DNA of 64,000 bases from Bryobacteraceae bacterium (GCA_025928545.1 JAICJH010000003.1:124001-188000); one strand, 5' to 3'; shown: positions 52,545-62,176, counted from the stretch's first letter. The notes: generated by a model from the letters alone, not told the origin. Made by a program: numbers and translations.

Positions 52545-52677
52545 TCTGGTCGACAGGGCATCCTGGCGCCCGCTTTCAGCATCACATTCAGGTGAGGTAT
52601 GTGGCGTGTGTCGTCCGCCAGTCCTCGCCGCGAAGGGCTGTTTTCGCCAGCGTGCACGATTAAACTAAACTGAAATC

Positions 52678-52683
52678 AAGGAG
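52678..52683 (+). promoter_or_regulatory. Ribosome binding site AAGGAG that defines the fabF AUU start
   Basis: AAGGAG at 52678-52683 lies 9 bases before ATT 52693. An in-frame TAA occurs 24 bases before the ATT, and no ATG, GTG or TTG lies between that stop and the conserved N-terminus of FabF. The site therefore points to ATT as the initiation codon. Confidence 0.75.
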
Positions 52684-52692
52684 AGTCCCTTT

Positions 52693-53931
52693 ATTTCCCG
52701 CAGAGTCGTAGTTACGGGCGTAGGCCTCATCAGCGCCATCGGCGACACCACGGAACAGAACTGGCAGTCGCTGCTCGTCTGTCGCAGTGGTATTTCCCGC
52801 ATTGAGGCATTCGATCCCACGGCCTTTAATTGCCAGATCGCGGGCGAGGTCAAGAACTTCGATCCGGGAAAGTTCATCGAGAAAAAAGAAGTCAAGAAGA
52901 TGGGCCGCTTCATCCATATGGCCATCGCGGCCTCGGAAGACGCCCTGACTTCCTCCGGCCTCAAAGTCACCGAAGAAAACGCAGAGCGGGTTGGCGTCTA
53001 CGTCGGCAGCGGTATTGGCGGTTTCGAAGTCATCGAGCGCGAGCACAAACACTATCTCGATCACGGCCCGCGCCGCATTTCGCCTTTCTTCATTCCCGCC
53101 ACAATCGTCAATCTGGCCTCCGGTTATATCTCCATCCGGACCGGCGCTAAAGGACCGAATTCCGCAACTGCGACCGCCTGCACCACGAGCGCCCACGCCA
53201 TTGGCGATTCTTTCCGCATCATCGTCCGCGGCGACGCCGACGTGATGATCTGCGGCGGCGCGGAAGCCTGCATTACCCCGATGGGTATCGGTGGTTTCGG
53301 CGCCATGCGCGCGCTCTCCCAGCGCAATGACGATCCCACCCACGCCTCGCGCCCGTTCGATCGCGATCGCGACGGCTTCATCGTCGGTGAGGGTTCCGGC
53401 GTTCTGATCCTGGAAGAACTGGAAACAGCAAAGAAACGCGGCGCGCCAATCCTGGCCGAAATCGTCGGCTATGGTATGAGTGGCGATGCTTACCACCTGA
53501 CCTCTCCCCCGGAAGATGGCGAAGGCGCCTACCGCGTCATGCGCAACGCGCTGAACGACGCGAAAATAAATCCGGAACAGATCGACTACATCAACGCCCA
53601 CGGCACTTCCACTCCTCTCGGCGATAAAGCCGAAACAGCCGCCATGAAACGCGCCTTCCGGGATCATGCCTACAAGCTGGCCGTCAGTTCCACCAAATCC
53701 ATGACGGGCCATTTGCTCGGCGGCGCCGGCGCCCTCGAAGCCGGTATCGTCATTTGCGCCCTGCGGCATCAAATAGCCCCGCCCACCGCCAATCTGGACC
53801 ATCCCGATGAAGGCTGCGATCTGGACTACATCCCCAACGAGCCACGTCCCATGAAGCTCGATTATGTCCTCAGCAATTCCTTCGGCTTCGGCGGCACCAA
53901 TGGGGCTTTAATCTTCAAGCGCTTCGAATAG
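52693..53931 (+). CDS. fabF: 3-oxoacyl-ACP synthase II (FabF), AUU start
   Basis: The frame is open from just after a TAA upstream of 52693. The conserved N-terminus SRRVVVTGVGLISAIG begins right after ATT 52693, which has an AAGGAG site 9 bases upstream. From this start the protein is 412 residues, and the catalytic triad falls at Cys163 (TATACTTSAHA), His303 (AHGTSTPLGD) and His340 (TGHLLGGAG), the same numbers as in E. coli FabF. The first canonical start, ATG 52900, would remove 69 conserved residues. FabF condenses malonyl-ACP with acyl-ACP for chain elongation. It lies between acpP and etfBA. Confidence 0.93.
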   Translation: MSRRVVVTGVGLISAIGDTTEQNWQSLLVCRSGISRIEAFDPTAFNCQIAGEVKNFDPGKFIEKKEVKKMGRFIHMAIAASEDALTSSGLKVTEENAERVGVYVGSGIGGFEVIEREHKHYLDHGPRRISPFFIPATIVNLASGYISIRTGAKGPNSATATACTTSAHAIGDSFRIIVRGDADVMICGGAEACITPMGIGGFGAMRALSQRNDDPTHASRPFDRDRDGFIVGEGSGVLILEELETAKKRGAPILAEIVGYGMSGDAYHLTSPPEDGEGAYRVMRNALNDAKINPEQIDYINAHGTSTPLGDKAETAAMKRAFRDHAYKLAVSSTKSMTGHLLGGAGALEAGIVICALRHQIAPPTANLDHPDEGCDLDYIPNEPRPMKLDYVLSNSFGFGGTNGALIFKRFE

Positions 53932-53945
53932 TAATCGCCACCGCC

Positions 53946-54707
53946 ATGAAAATCGTAGTTGCCATCAAACAGGTCCCCGCGCGCGACAGCCTTCTCAAAG
54001 TCGACGCCTCCGGCACCTGGATCGAAGACGCCGATCTCTCCTGGGAGATCAACGAGCCCGACGCCTATGCGCTCGAAGCCGGTCTGCAGCTTCGCGAGGC
54101 GGCTACCGGAGAAGTCGTGGTGCTGTGCGCCGGTCCCGACCGTGCCACCCAGACCATCCGCGAGGCGCTCGCCAAAGGCGCCGATCGCGCCATCCACATC
54201 GAAACCGACCAGACGGCTGCCGACCCTCTCGCCCTCGCGCGCGCCATGGCCAAAGCGCTCGAATCCGAAAAACCAGACGTCATCCTGACCGGACTGCAAT
54301 CCGACGACCTGGGCTACGGCCAGACCGGAGTCGTTCTCGCGGAAGTCATGGGTTACGCCCACGCCACTCTCGTCATGAGCATCGAAACCACCGCCGCCGG
54401 CATCCGGGTGAAGCGCGAACTCGAAGACGGCTGGTTCCAGCACGTCGAAATGCCGCTGCCCGCGCTGCTCACCATCCAGTCCGGCGCCGCCAAACTGCGC
54501 TACGCCACCTTGATGGGGATCAAGAAGGCGAAATCGAAAGAAATCAAAAGCGTCGGCCTCGAACCCGCCGCCACCGCTTCGCTCGTCCATCTCGATCGCA
54601 TTTATCTTCCGCAAAAGTCTAAGCGGTCGCAGATCTTTGAAGGAACTCCCCAGGAAACCGCCGCGCAACTGGTGGAAAAACTTCGTTTCGAGGCGCGCGT
54701 ATTATGA
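53946..54707 (+). CDS. etfB: Electron transfer flavoprotein beta subunit
   Basis: A 253-residue protein starting 14 bp after fabF. It begins with the family signature MKIVVAIKQVPARDS, has the AMP/nucleotide-binding region VLCAGPDRATQTIREALAKGADRAIHI, and the recognition-loop region of EtfB further on (GLQSDDLGYGQTGVVLAEVMGYAHAT). EtfB with EtfA carries electrons from acyl-CoA dehydrogenases to the membrane quinone pool. Its stop overlaps the etfA start (ATGA). The acyl-CoA dehydrogenase gene at 21047 is a likely source of electrons. Confidence 0.93.
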   Translation: MKIVVAIKQVPARDSLLKVDASGTWIEDADLSWEINEPDAYALEAGLQLREAATGEVVVLCAGPDRATQTIREALAKGADRAIHIETDQTAADPLALARAMAKALESEKPDVILTGLQSDDLGYGQTGVVLAEVMGYAHATLVMSIETTAAGIRVKRELEDGWFQHVEMPLPALLTIQSGAAKLRYATLMGIKKAKSKEIKSVGLEPAATASLVHLDRIYLPQKSKRSQIFEGTPQETAAQLVEKLRFEARVL

Positions 54708-55681
54708 GCGGAATCCTCGTCGTTCTCGAACAACGCGAAGGCAAGCTTCATGGCATGTCGTTTGAAGCTCTCGCGGCTGCCCAGCAGATTGCCGCCGAGC
54801 TGAACCAGCCCGTATATGCGGCGATCGTCGGGAATTCTCTGACATCGGTCGCCGCCGAGATAGCGGCCTTCCAAATCAGCAAGGTTCACGCCGTCGAGCA
54901 CGATCTGCTTGCCGAATATACAGCCGATGGCTACACGCTGGCGCTCCGGCAACTGATCGAAATACATCACCCCTCGTATGTGTTCTTCCCGCATACTTAC
55001 CAGGTGCGCGATTTTGCGCCCGCACTCGCCGCCTCTCTCGGCCGCGTCCTGGTCAGCGACGTCGTGTCCCACCGCATCGAAAATGGTGCCCTCGTTCTCA
55101 TCCGCCAGTTGTTCCAGGGCAAGATGAACGCCGATATCCGTTTCGAAGGCGACGCCCCCTGGTTCGCTTCCATTCAGGCCGGAGCCTTCCGTGCCGAAAA
55201 CGCGAAGAAGTCGGATACAGCCGCGCCAGTGGAAACCATGTCACCCACGCTTCAGCCGGCCCAGATCCGCACCAAACCTTCGGAACGCTTCCGCGAATCC
55301 CAGCGCGCCGTCGATCTCGGCGCTGCCGAGCGAATCGTCTCCGTTGGCCGCGGCATTCGCGAGGCCGAAAATATCGCGCTGGTCGAGCAACTGGCCAAAG
55401 CCATGGGGGCGGAACTCGCCGCCTCGCGTCCGATCTGCGACAACGGCTGGCTTCCCATGGAACGCCAGGTCGGTAGTTCAGGCCAGACCGTGGCGCCCAA
55501 GCTCTACGTCGCCGTCGGCATCTCCGGCGCGATCCAGCACCTGGTCGGTATGAAGGGTTCGAAGACAATCGTGGCGATCAACAAAGATCCCGAAGCTCCG
55601 ATTTTCGAAATCGCGGACTACGGCATCGTCGGCGACCTGTTCCAGACCGTCCCCGCCATTATCGAAGCTCTGAAGAAATAG
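54704..55681 (+). CDS. etfA: Electron transfer flavoprotein alpha subunit
   Basis: A 325-residue protein. The N-terminal domain starts [21 protein letters not shown]. The C-terminal FAD-binding domain has the expected [42 protein letters not shown] and [19 protein letters not shown]. It forms the FAD-carrying heterodimer with EtfB. No Etf-quinone oxidoreductase or [4Fe-4S] partner is adjacent. It converges on the glycosyltransferase gene 12 bp away. Confidence 0.95.
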   Translation: MSGILVVLEQREGKLHGMSFEALAAAQQIAAELNQPVYAAIVGNSLTSVAAEIAAFQISKVHAVEHDLLAEYTADGYTLALRQLIEIHHPSYVFFPHTYQVRDFAPALAASLGRVLVSDVVSHRIENGALVLIRQLFQGKMNADIRFEGDAPWFASIQAGAFRAENAKKSDTAAPVETMSPTLQPAQIRTKPSERFRESQRAVDLGAAERIVSVGRGIREAENIALVEQLAKAMGAELAASRPICDNGWLPMERQVGSSGQTVAPKLYVAVGISGAIQHLVGMKGSKTIVAINKDPEAPIFEIADYGIVGDLFQTVPAIIEALKK

Positions 55682-55693
55682 CCTCCGGCGGCG

Positions 55694-56827
55694 CTACTGA
55701 ACCGTGCCATCGCGCCCGATAATCAGCCTGTGGCCTCGCCACGTCAGCGTATTACCGAAGAACCCCAGCACCCACGTGGCAAACGACGAAACGTCTTCGA
55801 GCGGCAGCATCCACCAGCGCTTGTTCATCCCGGAATCGCCCAGTACCTGTACCGCCGCAGTCCACGCCACAGCCAAACGCATCAACAGCGCCAGCGCCGC
55901 AAGCATGCGCCAGTCCGGCGCCAGCATCCACAGCGCGATCGCCGGCACGGTGGGCCTGGTAAAAATCTCGCCCAGATAGCCCAGCGGCCGCGACCGCCGC
56001 GAACCCCGCGCCCAGCGCAGCCGATGCCGCCAGTTGCCCCTCATCGAATCGTTGCCGATGTAGTGTTCAATAACTGAGCGCGAAAGAATCACCTTGCGCC
56101 CAATCCCGTGCATCCGGTTTCCGATCACGAAATCTTCCGACAGATACTGCTGCACCGCCCGCAGCCCGCCGATCGCATCGATATCCGACCGCCGCGTCGC
56201 AATCGTGCAGCCGATCGCATAATCCATCCCGATCAGCAGGCGCGCCGTCAGCATCCCGGAAATAAAATCCACGTTGAGTCCCAGTGCTTCCAGGCGCGAC
56301 CAGATGCTGGGCCCCGCAACTGCCCTGTAAGGACACGTCACCAGGCCGACACCTTCCGGCGCCAGCTCGGAAACCACGGTTTTCAGACAATCCGCCGTCC
56401 ACGCGATATCGCTGTCCGCCATCACGATGGTCTCGTGACGGGCTTCTTCCCACATCGCGCGCAGCTGCCAGACTTTTCTGTTCGGATGTGGCGACTGGCC
56501 GGTAAAAATCAGCCGCGAGGGTCTATTGGGGTACTCGGCCATCAAGCGGCGCGCGATCCCCACCGCGGCATCGTCCGACGAGGCCGCCCCCATAATGACT
56601 TCAAAATCGGGGTAATCCTGTTCGAATACCGAGCGCAACCCGGCTTCTGTGTTGTCCTGGTCCCCCGCCATCGGACGCAGCACGGAAACCGCAGGAAACT
56701 CCCGCATCCGCGAGCATCCCGACCGGCGGTAATCCGCCGCCGCAATCATCGCAATGACGCAGTAAACCACCGAACTGCCGACTAATCCAATTAGCGGAAT
56801 AAGCCAGAGAAGCTGAAAGGAAGCCAT
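55694..56827 (-). CDS. Ceramide-glucosyltransferase-like glycosyltransferase (HpnI-like)
   Basis: A 377-residue membrane protein; ATG 56827 is preferred over the GTG directly before it. It has an N-terminal membrane helix (LLWLIPLIGLVGSSVVYCVI), a GT21-type catalytic domain with conserved acidic motifs (MGAASSDDAA, VMADSDIAW, SEDFVIGNRM), and the RHRLRWARG acceptor motif (R-x-x-R-W). Three more helices follow at the C-terminus. This is the pattern of the bacterial ceramide glucosyltransferase family, which includes HpnI of hopanoid biosynthesis. No other hopanoid gene is in the window, so the acceptor stays open. Confidence 0.85.
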   Translation of the reverse strand: MASFQLLWLIPLIGLVGSSVVYCVIAMIAAADYRRSGCSRMREFPAVSVLRPMAGDQDNTEAGLRSVFEQDYPDFEVIMGAASSDDAAVGIARRLMAEYPNRPSRLIFTGQSPHPNRKVWQLRAMWEEARHETIVMADSDIAWTADCLKTVVSELAPEGVGLVTCPYRAVAGPSIWSRLEALGLNVDFISGMLTARLLIGMDYAIGCTIATRRSDIDAIGGLRAVQQYLSEDFVIGNRMHGIGRKVILSRSVIEHYIGNDSMRGNWRHRLRWARGSRRSRPLGYLGEIFTRPTVPAIALWMLAPDWRMLAALALLMRLAVAWTAAVQVLGDSGMNKRWWMLPLEDVSSFATWVLGFFGNTLTWRGHRLIIGRDGTVQ

Positions 56828-56848
56828 CACCTTGAAAAACCGGCCCTG

Positions 56849-57385
56849 CTATCCCAGTTTAGTCTTCAGGCTTCCGGCGGAGACTTCCGATGTCGCGCTT
56901 CTGGCGGGTTTGCGATTCGCCCCAGGCTGAAATCGACGCCATTGATCCGTCACGCAAACCAGGAACATCGGCTGCTTCGCGTTCTTCAACACATCGATAA
57001 TGCGGTCCGGCTGGTCTTCCAGGTAAATGTTCTTGCCGTCGGTGATCAGATGGATATCGCCGTTTTCCGCCACCGCATCCGCCAGCCGCCGTCCCATTTC
57101 CTTTTGCAGGAATTTCAAAACCCGGCGAATCTTCTGGAGTGAGAATCCCTTGCGCCGCAACTCCGCGATCACCGATACTTCGATGACTTCCTGCTGCCGA
57201 TAAACGCGCCGATGGCCTTCCTGCAGCGGAGAAACAACGTTACGTTCATCCCACCATTGCAGTTGCCGCAGGCTGACGCCCGCAATCCGCGCCACATCGC
57301 CACTCGTATATGAGCCGGCCTGTGCCCCCGCGCTTGCCGGACTTCCGGCGTCCGCAACGAATTGTTCTTTCTTTGTTTTGAACAT
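56849..57385 (-). CDS. MerR-family transcriptional regulator
   Basis: A 178-residue protein. After a polar leader of ~28 residues comes a MerR-type winged helix (YTSGDVARIAGVSLRQLQWWDE, then GHRRVYRQQEVIEVSVIAELRRKGFSLQKIRRVL). The C-terminal part contains VAENGDIHLITDGKNIYLEDQPDRIIDVL, a beta-rich pattern seen in DUF-type effector domains, and a polar tail. There are no metal-binding Cys residues of the MerR/CueR type, so the signal is not a thiol-bound metal. It lies 21 bp upstream of the glycosyltransferase on the same strand and could regulate it. Confidence 0.88.
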   Translation of the reverse strand: MFKTKKEQFVADAGSPASAGAQAGSYTSGDVARIAGVSLRQLQWWDERNVVSPLQEGHRRVYRQQEVIEVSVIAELRRKGFSLQKIRRVLKFLQKEMGRRLADAVAENGDIHLITDGKNIYLEDQPDRIIDVLKNAKQPMFLVCVTDQWRRFQPGANRKPARSATSEVSAGSLKTKLG

Positions 57386-57436
57386 TGCGCGATGTCTCTG
57401 TTGCGCTCCCGGGGAGCACTAAGGAATTCTACCAGA

Positions 57437-58024
57437 TCAACCGGGCATCTGTTTTGCCAAGCCGCCTCCGAACAGGAGTAGCGCGATTCCGATGGAGAGA
57501 AGGACCGCAAGCGCATAAAACACATACTTGCCCATCGGCCACACAAGATGCGGCAACTGATCCGAAAGCCGATCGGCGAGTGTCTCGGTCAACGGAACGG
57601 GCGATTCATCTTCGCGGCCAGTCTTCCGCCAGTTCGAAGCCAGCCACACTGCCCGCACATTCGACAGCAGCAATGCGCTGAACAGGATTCGTGTGAGACT
57701 GCCCGATCCTCCCCCGGCATAGGACACCTTCATCAGAGCCAGCGTCTCCAGAAAATAAACGCCGAACACAAGACCCGCCGCGGTCCGGCTTCGCCGTCGG
57801 ACGCCCATAGCTCCGAGATAGAAGAACAGCGAGTCCAGGATACCGGAGTACTGGCGCGAAAGCACGCTCGCGCCCAGCGTTAACGTGCCCGTGAAGATGC
57901 AAAGCCAGAATCCCTGGGTTGTCAGATAATCGACGTCCACGTCGTTCGCCACGCTCGGCCAGAACAGGCTCTTGATCCGGCCGTCGGAACGGGATGCCTC
58001 AGGGCCGAGTCCCAGGGTTTGCAT
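57437..58024 (-). CDS. Hypothetical multi-pass membrane protein
   Basis: A 195-residue protein with about four predicted membrane helices: WLCIFTGTLTLGASVL (~43-58), a helix at ~64-73, AAGLVFGVYFLETLALM (~82-98), and a C-terminal YVFYALAVLLSIGIALLLFGGG (~165-187). The N-terminal 35 residues are polar. No family is recognised. It lies between the MerR regulator and the topoisomerase-RecQ gene, on the same strand as both, with spacings of 51 and 19 bp, so co-transcription with either is possible. Confidence 0.7.
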   Translation of the reverse strand: MQTLGLGPEASRSDGRIKSLFWPSVANDVDVDYLTTQGFWLCIFTGTLTLGASVLSRQYSGILDSLFFYLGAMGVRRRSRTAAGLVFGVYFLETLALMKVSYAGGGSGSLTRILFSALLLSNVRAVWLASNWRKTGREDESPVPLTETLADRLSDQLPHLVWPMGKYVFYALAVLLSIGIALLLFGGGLAKQMPG

Positions 58025-58043
58025 CGGACCAGCCTAACACCCC

Positions 58044-61000
58044 CTACTCGCGCGCCTGGTTCACAATCCTGTAGATCTGAGCTCCGTATTTCTCCACGGT
58101 TTTCAGTCCGATCCCCGGAATCGCCAGCAACTCCGCCAGCGTGGTCGGCTGATCCTCCGCAATCGCCATGAGCACCCGGTCGGACATGATCCGGAACGAC
58201 GGCACGCCAAGCTTTTTCGCTTGCGCCCTGCGCCATTCCTTCATCAGCACCGCGGCCTGCGAGTCGACGGGGCTTTCAACCTCCTCTGTCTTTCTCGCCG
58301 GCGCCCGCTTCGAAGCCGCCCGTTTGGCCGGAGCCTTCTTAACCTTCGCCTTTCGTCTGCTCTTCGTTGCCGGCGGCGGCGTCTCTCCCGCCGCTCGGAT
58401 AGAAAGTTCGAGCGGGGTATCTTCATCCACTTCCTCGCCCTCGCGCGTCAGGCTTGCCTTCCGGAAGGGAATCGTCTTCCCGTCTTTCTCGAATGCGGTG
58501 TCCATCAGCCGCACCAGTCCCGCCCGCGCCATCGCGCCCATCAGTTCCTCGAACGAATCCCGGTCCATGCCGTTCCTGGAACACAATTGCGAATGCAGCT
58601 GCCCGAGCGATCTCCCCGTCATCGTGATCGATTCCAGCACGGCCCGCGCCAGCGCCTCTTCCTCGTCGGTCGCCGCCCGGAACCTCTGCGCCACGCATTT
58701 CTCCGGTGCACAGAAATCGCACACACCGCAGGCCTTCTGGCCGTCCGTCGTATCTCCGAAATGCCGCACCAGGCTCGACATCCGGCACTGATTGCTCTGC
58801 GCGTACCGGATCATCGCCTCGATCTGCGCCTGCTTCTGTTCCCCCTGCGCCACATAAGAATCGCGCCAGCCCCCGCTGCCCCGCGCAAGGTCTTCCGCCG
58901 CGTTCACAACTACCCCGCCGTGCGTCCAGAGTTTTTCCAGCGCCTTCTCGAATACGTCCCGGGGTATCCGGCTTCGCTTCTCGATCACCTCTCTCGGCTG
59001 CGCATCCGCCGTCAGCCGATCGAAGATCTGATCCAGCATCTTCACGTCCGGATAATCGCGCTCAAAAAAGAAATCGTGCGTATGCCGGTCCGCATACGAG
59101 TGCATCAGAATCGCCCGGCTCGGCTCTCCATCCCGTCCCGCGCGCCCGATTTCCTGGTAGTAGGCCTCCACGCTCCCCGGCAGCGCCGTATGCATTACCG
59201 ACCGTATATTCGGCTTGTCAATCCCCATTCCGAAAGCGATCGTCGCCACGATCACTTCCAGTTCTCCCCTCAGGAATTCGTCCTGCACGCGCCGCCGCCG
59301 AGCCGAGTCCAGCCCCGCGTGATACGCCGCGGTCGGAAACGAATGAGCCAGCAGCGCCGCCACGCTTTCCGCCTGCTTCCGGCTCGGCGTATAAATAATC
59401 GCGGGGCGATGCCCCGCGTCCCGCAATAACTCCCGCGCCAAACCCGGCCGCATCGAAGGATTCGTCTCCACCACCTCAATCCCGATGTTCGATCTGCGGA
59501 ACCCATGAATAAAACTCGCCTGCCGGTCGAAGCCAAGCTGCGTGCAGATATCCCGTTGCACAATGCCCGTCGCGGTGGCAGTCAAAGCAATCACCGGCGC
59601 CGGACGCAGCGTCGGCAGATACCCGCCCAGCAGCCGGTAATCCGGGCGGAAATCGTGCCCCCACTGTGAAATGCAATGCGCTTCATCGATTGCGATCAGT
59701 GTAGGCTTCCGCCTGGCAAGCATCTCCGGAAAACCAGCTACCCGCAGCCGCTCCGGTGCGATAAACAGAAACTGCAGCTTCCCGTTCAGATAATCGATGC
59801 ACGCCTGCCGCGAAGCCGCCCGATCCCGCCCGGAGTGAATGCATTCCACCGCGAAGCCGCGCTCACGCAACTTCGCATACTGATCTTCCATCAGCGCAAT
59901 CAGAGGACTGATCACCAGCGTCGTCCCGCCCCGCGCCAGCCCCGGCAACTGATAGCACAACGATTTGCCAGCCCCGGTAGGCATTACCAACAGAGCATCC
60001 CGCCCCGCAATCACCGTCCGGCAGACTTCTTCCTGATTCGCGCGAAACGTATCGAACCCAAACGCCCGATGCAGCAAAGAATCCAGACTCTCATCCGTCT
60101 GCGCAACAACAGCAGGGGCGTGCTTTTCAACGCCGTTTGATACTTCGGGCCGGGCCTGCTTTTGCGCCGCTCCCGTATGCCCGTTCCGCGCCAGTGCCGG
60201 AATCTGCCCTACCTTGCCCACCACGTCCCGCACATACTCCTCAATCCCGTGCAGAAATGGCTCCAGTTGCGCCTCGCCGCGCTGAATCCGCTTCAGGTAC
60301 GCTTCCCACTGCCCCGTCATCGCCGGGCTTTTCACTTCCGGATGAACCACCTCAATCAGTCGAATCCCTTTATCCGTAGCCTCCAGATTCTTCCCGTTGC
60401 GCTGAATATATTCGCGCTTCAGCAGCACTTCAATGATCGAAGCTCGCGTAGCCGGCGTCCCCAGGCCGGTCTCCTTCATCGCGTCCGACAGCTCTTTCTC
60501 ATCCAGCGTCTTCCCCGCCGTCTCCATCGCGGTCAAAAGCGTGGCCTCGGTAAATCGCTTTGGCGCGCGCGTCTTCTTGCGCACCGCCTCCGCCTCCAGC
60601 ACATCCTGTGGCTGATCTCGAACCAAGCCGACCGGCAAAGCCTGCTCCTCCTCAGTCGGCTTCTTCCGGTCGGTTTGAAGATCCAGCACCTTCCACCCAA
60701 CGTTCTGGATCACCTTTCCCGATGAGTGATACCGGTCCGTCACCGGCGCATTAACAATCGCGGTGATAACCGTCGTCACCGACCAAACATGATCCTCATG
60801 CCAGCACGAAAGAAACCGCCGCACCACCAGGTCGTAAATCTTTGCCTCGTCCGGCGGTAGATTCACCCGCTCCGGCGATGTCACTGTAGGAATGATGGCG
60901 TGGTGATCCGTAACCTTCGTGTCGTCGATGTACCGTTTTCCCAGCGGCCGCGTCCCTGTCCCCGGCGCCAGCACATTCGCGTATTTTCCCGACACCGTCT

Positions 61001-62048
61001 GGACGATCGCCGCAAGCGTCGTCGCCACATCCTGCGACAAATGCCGGCTGTCCGTACGTGGATAGCTGATCAGCTTGTGCTTTTCGTACAGTGCCTGCGC
61101 GGTATCCAGAGTTCGCTGCGCGCTGAAACCGAAAACCCGGTTCGCATGCCGCTGCAACTCTGTCAAATCGTAAAGCGCCGGAGGAGCCATCCGCTGCGTC
61201 TCCGCTTTCACCGACTCAATAGCTGCCGCACCCGATTTCGCCCGCGCCACAATCTGGGCCGCCTCCACCCCATCGGGCAACAGCCGCGCCGACTTCTGAA
61301 TATCGGCCGTGTCCCTCACCCATGTGCCCTTGTAACTTTCCGCTTCGGGTTTGCCGGTAGGACGAAAAGTCGCCAAAACCTCCAGGTAATCTTCCGGCAC
61401 AAACGCCCGCACTGCAAGTTCGCGCTCCACCACCATCGCGAGCGTGGGCGTCTGCACCCGCCCCACGCTTAGCTCATCGCCGTAAGTCAGGGTGTAAGCG
61501 CGCGAGAGGTTCATCCCGACAAGCCAGTCGGCCCGGCTCCGTCCGCGCGCCGCATCCGCCAATGGCTCGTAATCCGCGCCGGGCTTCACGCCGGCAAACC
61601 CTTTTCGGATAGCGTCCGGCGTGAGCGATGAAATCCATAACCGGCTGATCGGCTTCGCGCAGCCGGCAGCCTCGTAGATGTAGCGGAAAATCAGCTCGCC
61701 CTCGCGCCCCGCGTCCGTAGCGCAGATCACGCGGCCGACGCGGGCCGAAGACAGAATCTTCCGCACTACCTCAAACTGATCTTTGGTTTTTTCGTAGACT
61801 ACAAGCGGCCAGGAAGACGGCAACATGGGCAGCGTGTCGCGCCGCCACGACTTCCATTCCGGCCGGATCTCATGGGGTTGCGCCAGCGAAGCCAGATGTC
61901 CGATGGCCCACGTGACGACATAGCCGTTCCCGTGCAGGTACCCCTCGCCCTTTGAGTTGGCGCCAAGCACTTTGGCAATGTCCCGCGCAACCGAAGGCTT
62001 CTCGGCGAGAACAGCAACGGCCCCGGATTCCCCTGCAGCGTTGCTCAA
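58044..62048 (-). CDS. Topoisomerase III - RecQ helicase fusion protein
   Basis: A single 1334-residue frame joins two enzymes. Residues 1-~625 are a type IA topoisomerase of the TopB class: TOPRIM start VAVLAEKPSVARDIAKVLGA, ICATDAGREGELIFRYI, SVGRVQTPTLAMV and catalytic Tyr329 in SYPRTDSRH. After a ~30-residue linker comes RecQ from ~655: FRANQEEVCRTVIAGRDALL, Walker A with Lys695, DEAH box 788-791, helicase motif VI YYQEIGRAGRDGEP, zinc Cys1088, 1107, 1110 and 1113, a winged helix, a Lys/Ala-rich linker and an HRDC domain at ~1255-1334. In cells RecQ-family helicases and topoisomerase III cooperate to dissolve double Holliday junctions. Here the pair is covalent and stoichiometric. No frameshift or stop breaks the join. 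Confidence 0.95.
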   Translation of the reverse strand: MSNAAGESGAVAVLAEKPSVARDIAKVLGANSKGEGYLHGNGYVVTWAIGHLASLAQPHEIRPEWKSWRRDTLPMLPSSWPLVVYEKTKDQFEVVRKILSSARVGRVICATDAGREGELIFRYIYEAAGCAKPISRLWISSLTPDAIRKGFAGVKPGADYEPLADAARGRSRADWLVGMNLSRAYTLTYGDELSVGRVQTPTLAMVVERELAVRAFVPEDYLEVLATFRPTGKPEAESYKGTWVRDTADIQKSARLLPDGVEAAQIVARAKSGAAAIESVKAETQRMAPPALYDLTELQRHANRVFGFSAQRTLDTAQALYEKHKLISYPRTDSRHLSQDVATTLAAIVQTVSGKYANVLAPGTGTRPLGKRYIDDTKVTDHHAIIPTVTSPERVNLPPDEAKIYDLVVRRFLSCWHEDHVWSVTTVITAIVNAPVTDRYHSSGKVIQNVGWKVLDLQTDRKKPTEEEQALPVGLVRDQPQDVLEAEAVRKKTRAPKRFTEATLLTAMETAGKTLDEKELSDAMKETGLGTPATRASIIEVLLKREYIQRNGKNLEATDKGIRLIEVVHPEVKSPAMTGQWEAYLKRIQRGEAQLEPFLHGIEEYVRDVVGKVGQIPALARNGHTGAAQKQARPEVSNGVEKHAPAVVAQTDESLDSLLHRAFGFDTFRANQEEVCRTVIAGRDALLVMPTGAGKSLCYQLPGLARGGTTLVISPLIALMEDQYAKLRERGFAVECIHSGRDRAASRQACIDYLNGKLQFLFIAPERLRVAGFPEMLARRKPTLIAIDEAHCISQWGHDFRPDYRLLGGYLPTLRPAPVIALTATATGIVQRDICTQLGFDRQASFIHGFRRSNIGIEVVETNPSMRPGLARELLRDAGHRPAIIYTPSRKQAESVAALLAHSFPTAAYHAGLDSARRRRVQDEFLRGELEVIVATIAFGMGIDKPNIRSVMHTALPGSVEAYYQEIGRAGRDGEPSRAILMHSYADRHTHDFFFERDYPDVKMLDQIFDRLTADAQPREVIEKRSRIPRDVFEKALEKLWTHGGVVVNAAEDLARGSGGWRDSYVAQGEQKQAQIEAMIRYAQSNQCRMSSLVRHFGDTTDGQKACGVCDFCAPEKCVAQRFRAATDEEEALARAVLESITMTGRSLGQLHSQLCSRNGMDRDSFEELMGAMARAGLVRLMDTAFEKDGKTIPFRKASLTREGEEVDEDTPLELSIRAAGETPPPATKSRRKAKVKKAPAKRAASKRAPARKTEEVESPVDSQAAVLMKEWRRAQAKKLGVPSFRIMSDRVLMAIAEDQPTTLAELLAIPGIGLKTVEKYGAQIYRIVNQARE

Positions 62049-62176
62049 GCTTTCATTTTAATCGTCGCCATGTTTTACAGGTATTGCGGCCTGGTAAAAA
62101 CAGACGTGTCTGAAATCTCACTGCCCGCGACCCTGTCGAATCGAATCATTGGCAAGACAACTGCTCGAATCAAACC

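Noticed and set aside
52900..53931. fabF starting at ATG 52900
   Set aside because: It would delete the conserved first 69 residues, while the upstream frame is open and family-like up to ATT 52693.
58221..59429. 402-codon plus-strand frame in the topoisomerase-RecQ region
   Set aside because: Antisense to RecQ motifs; composition (Arg, His, Pro) is typical of a shadow frame.
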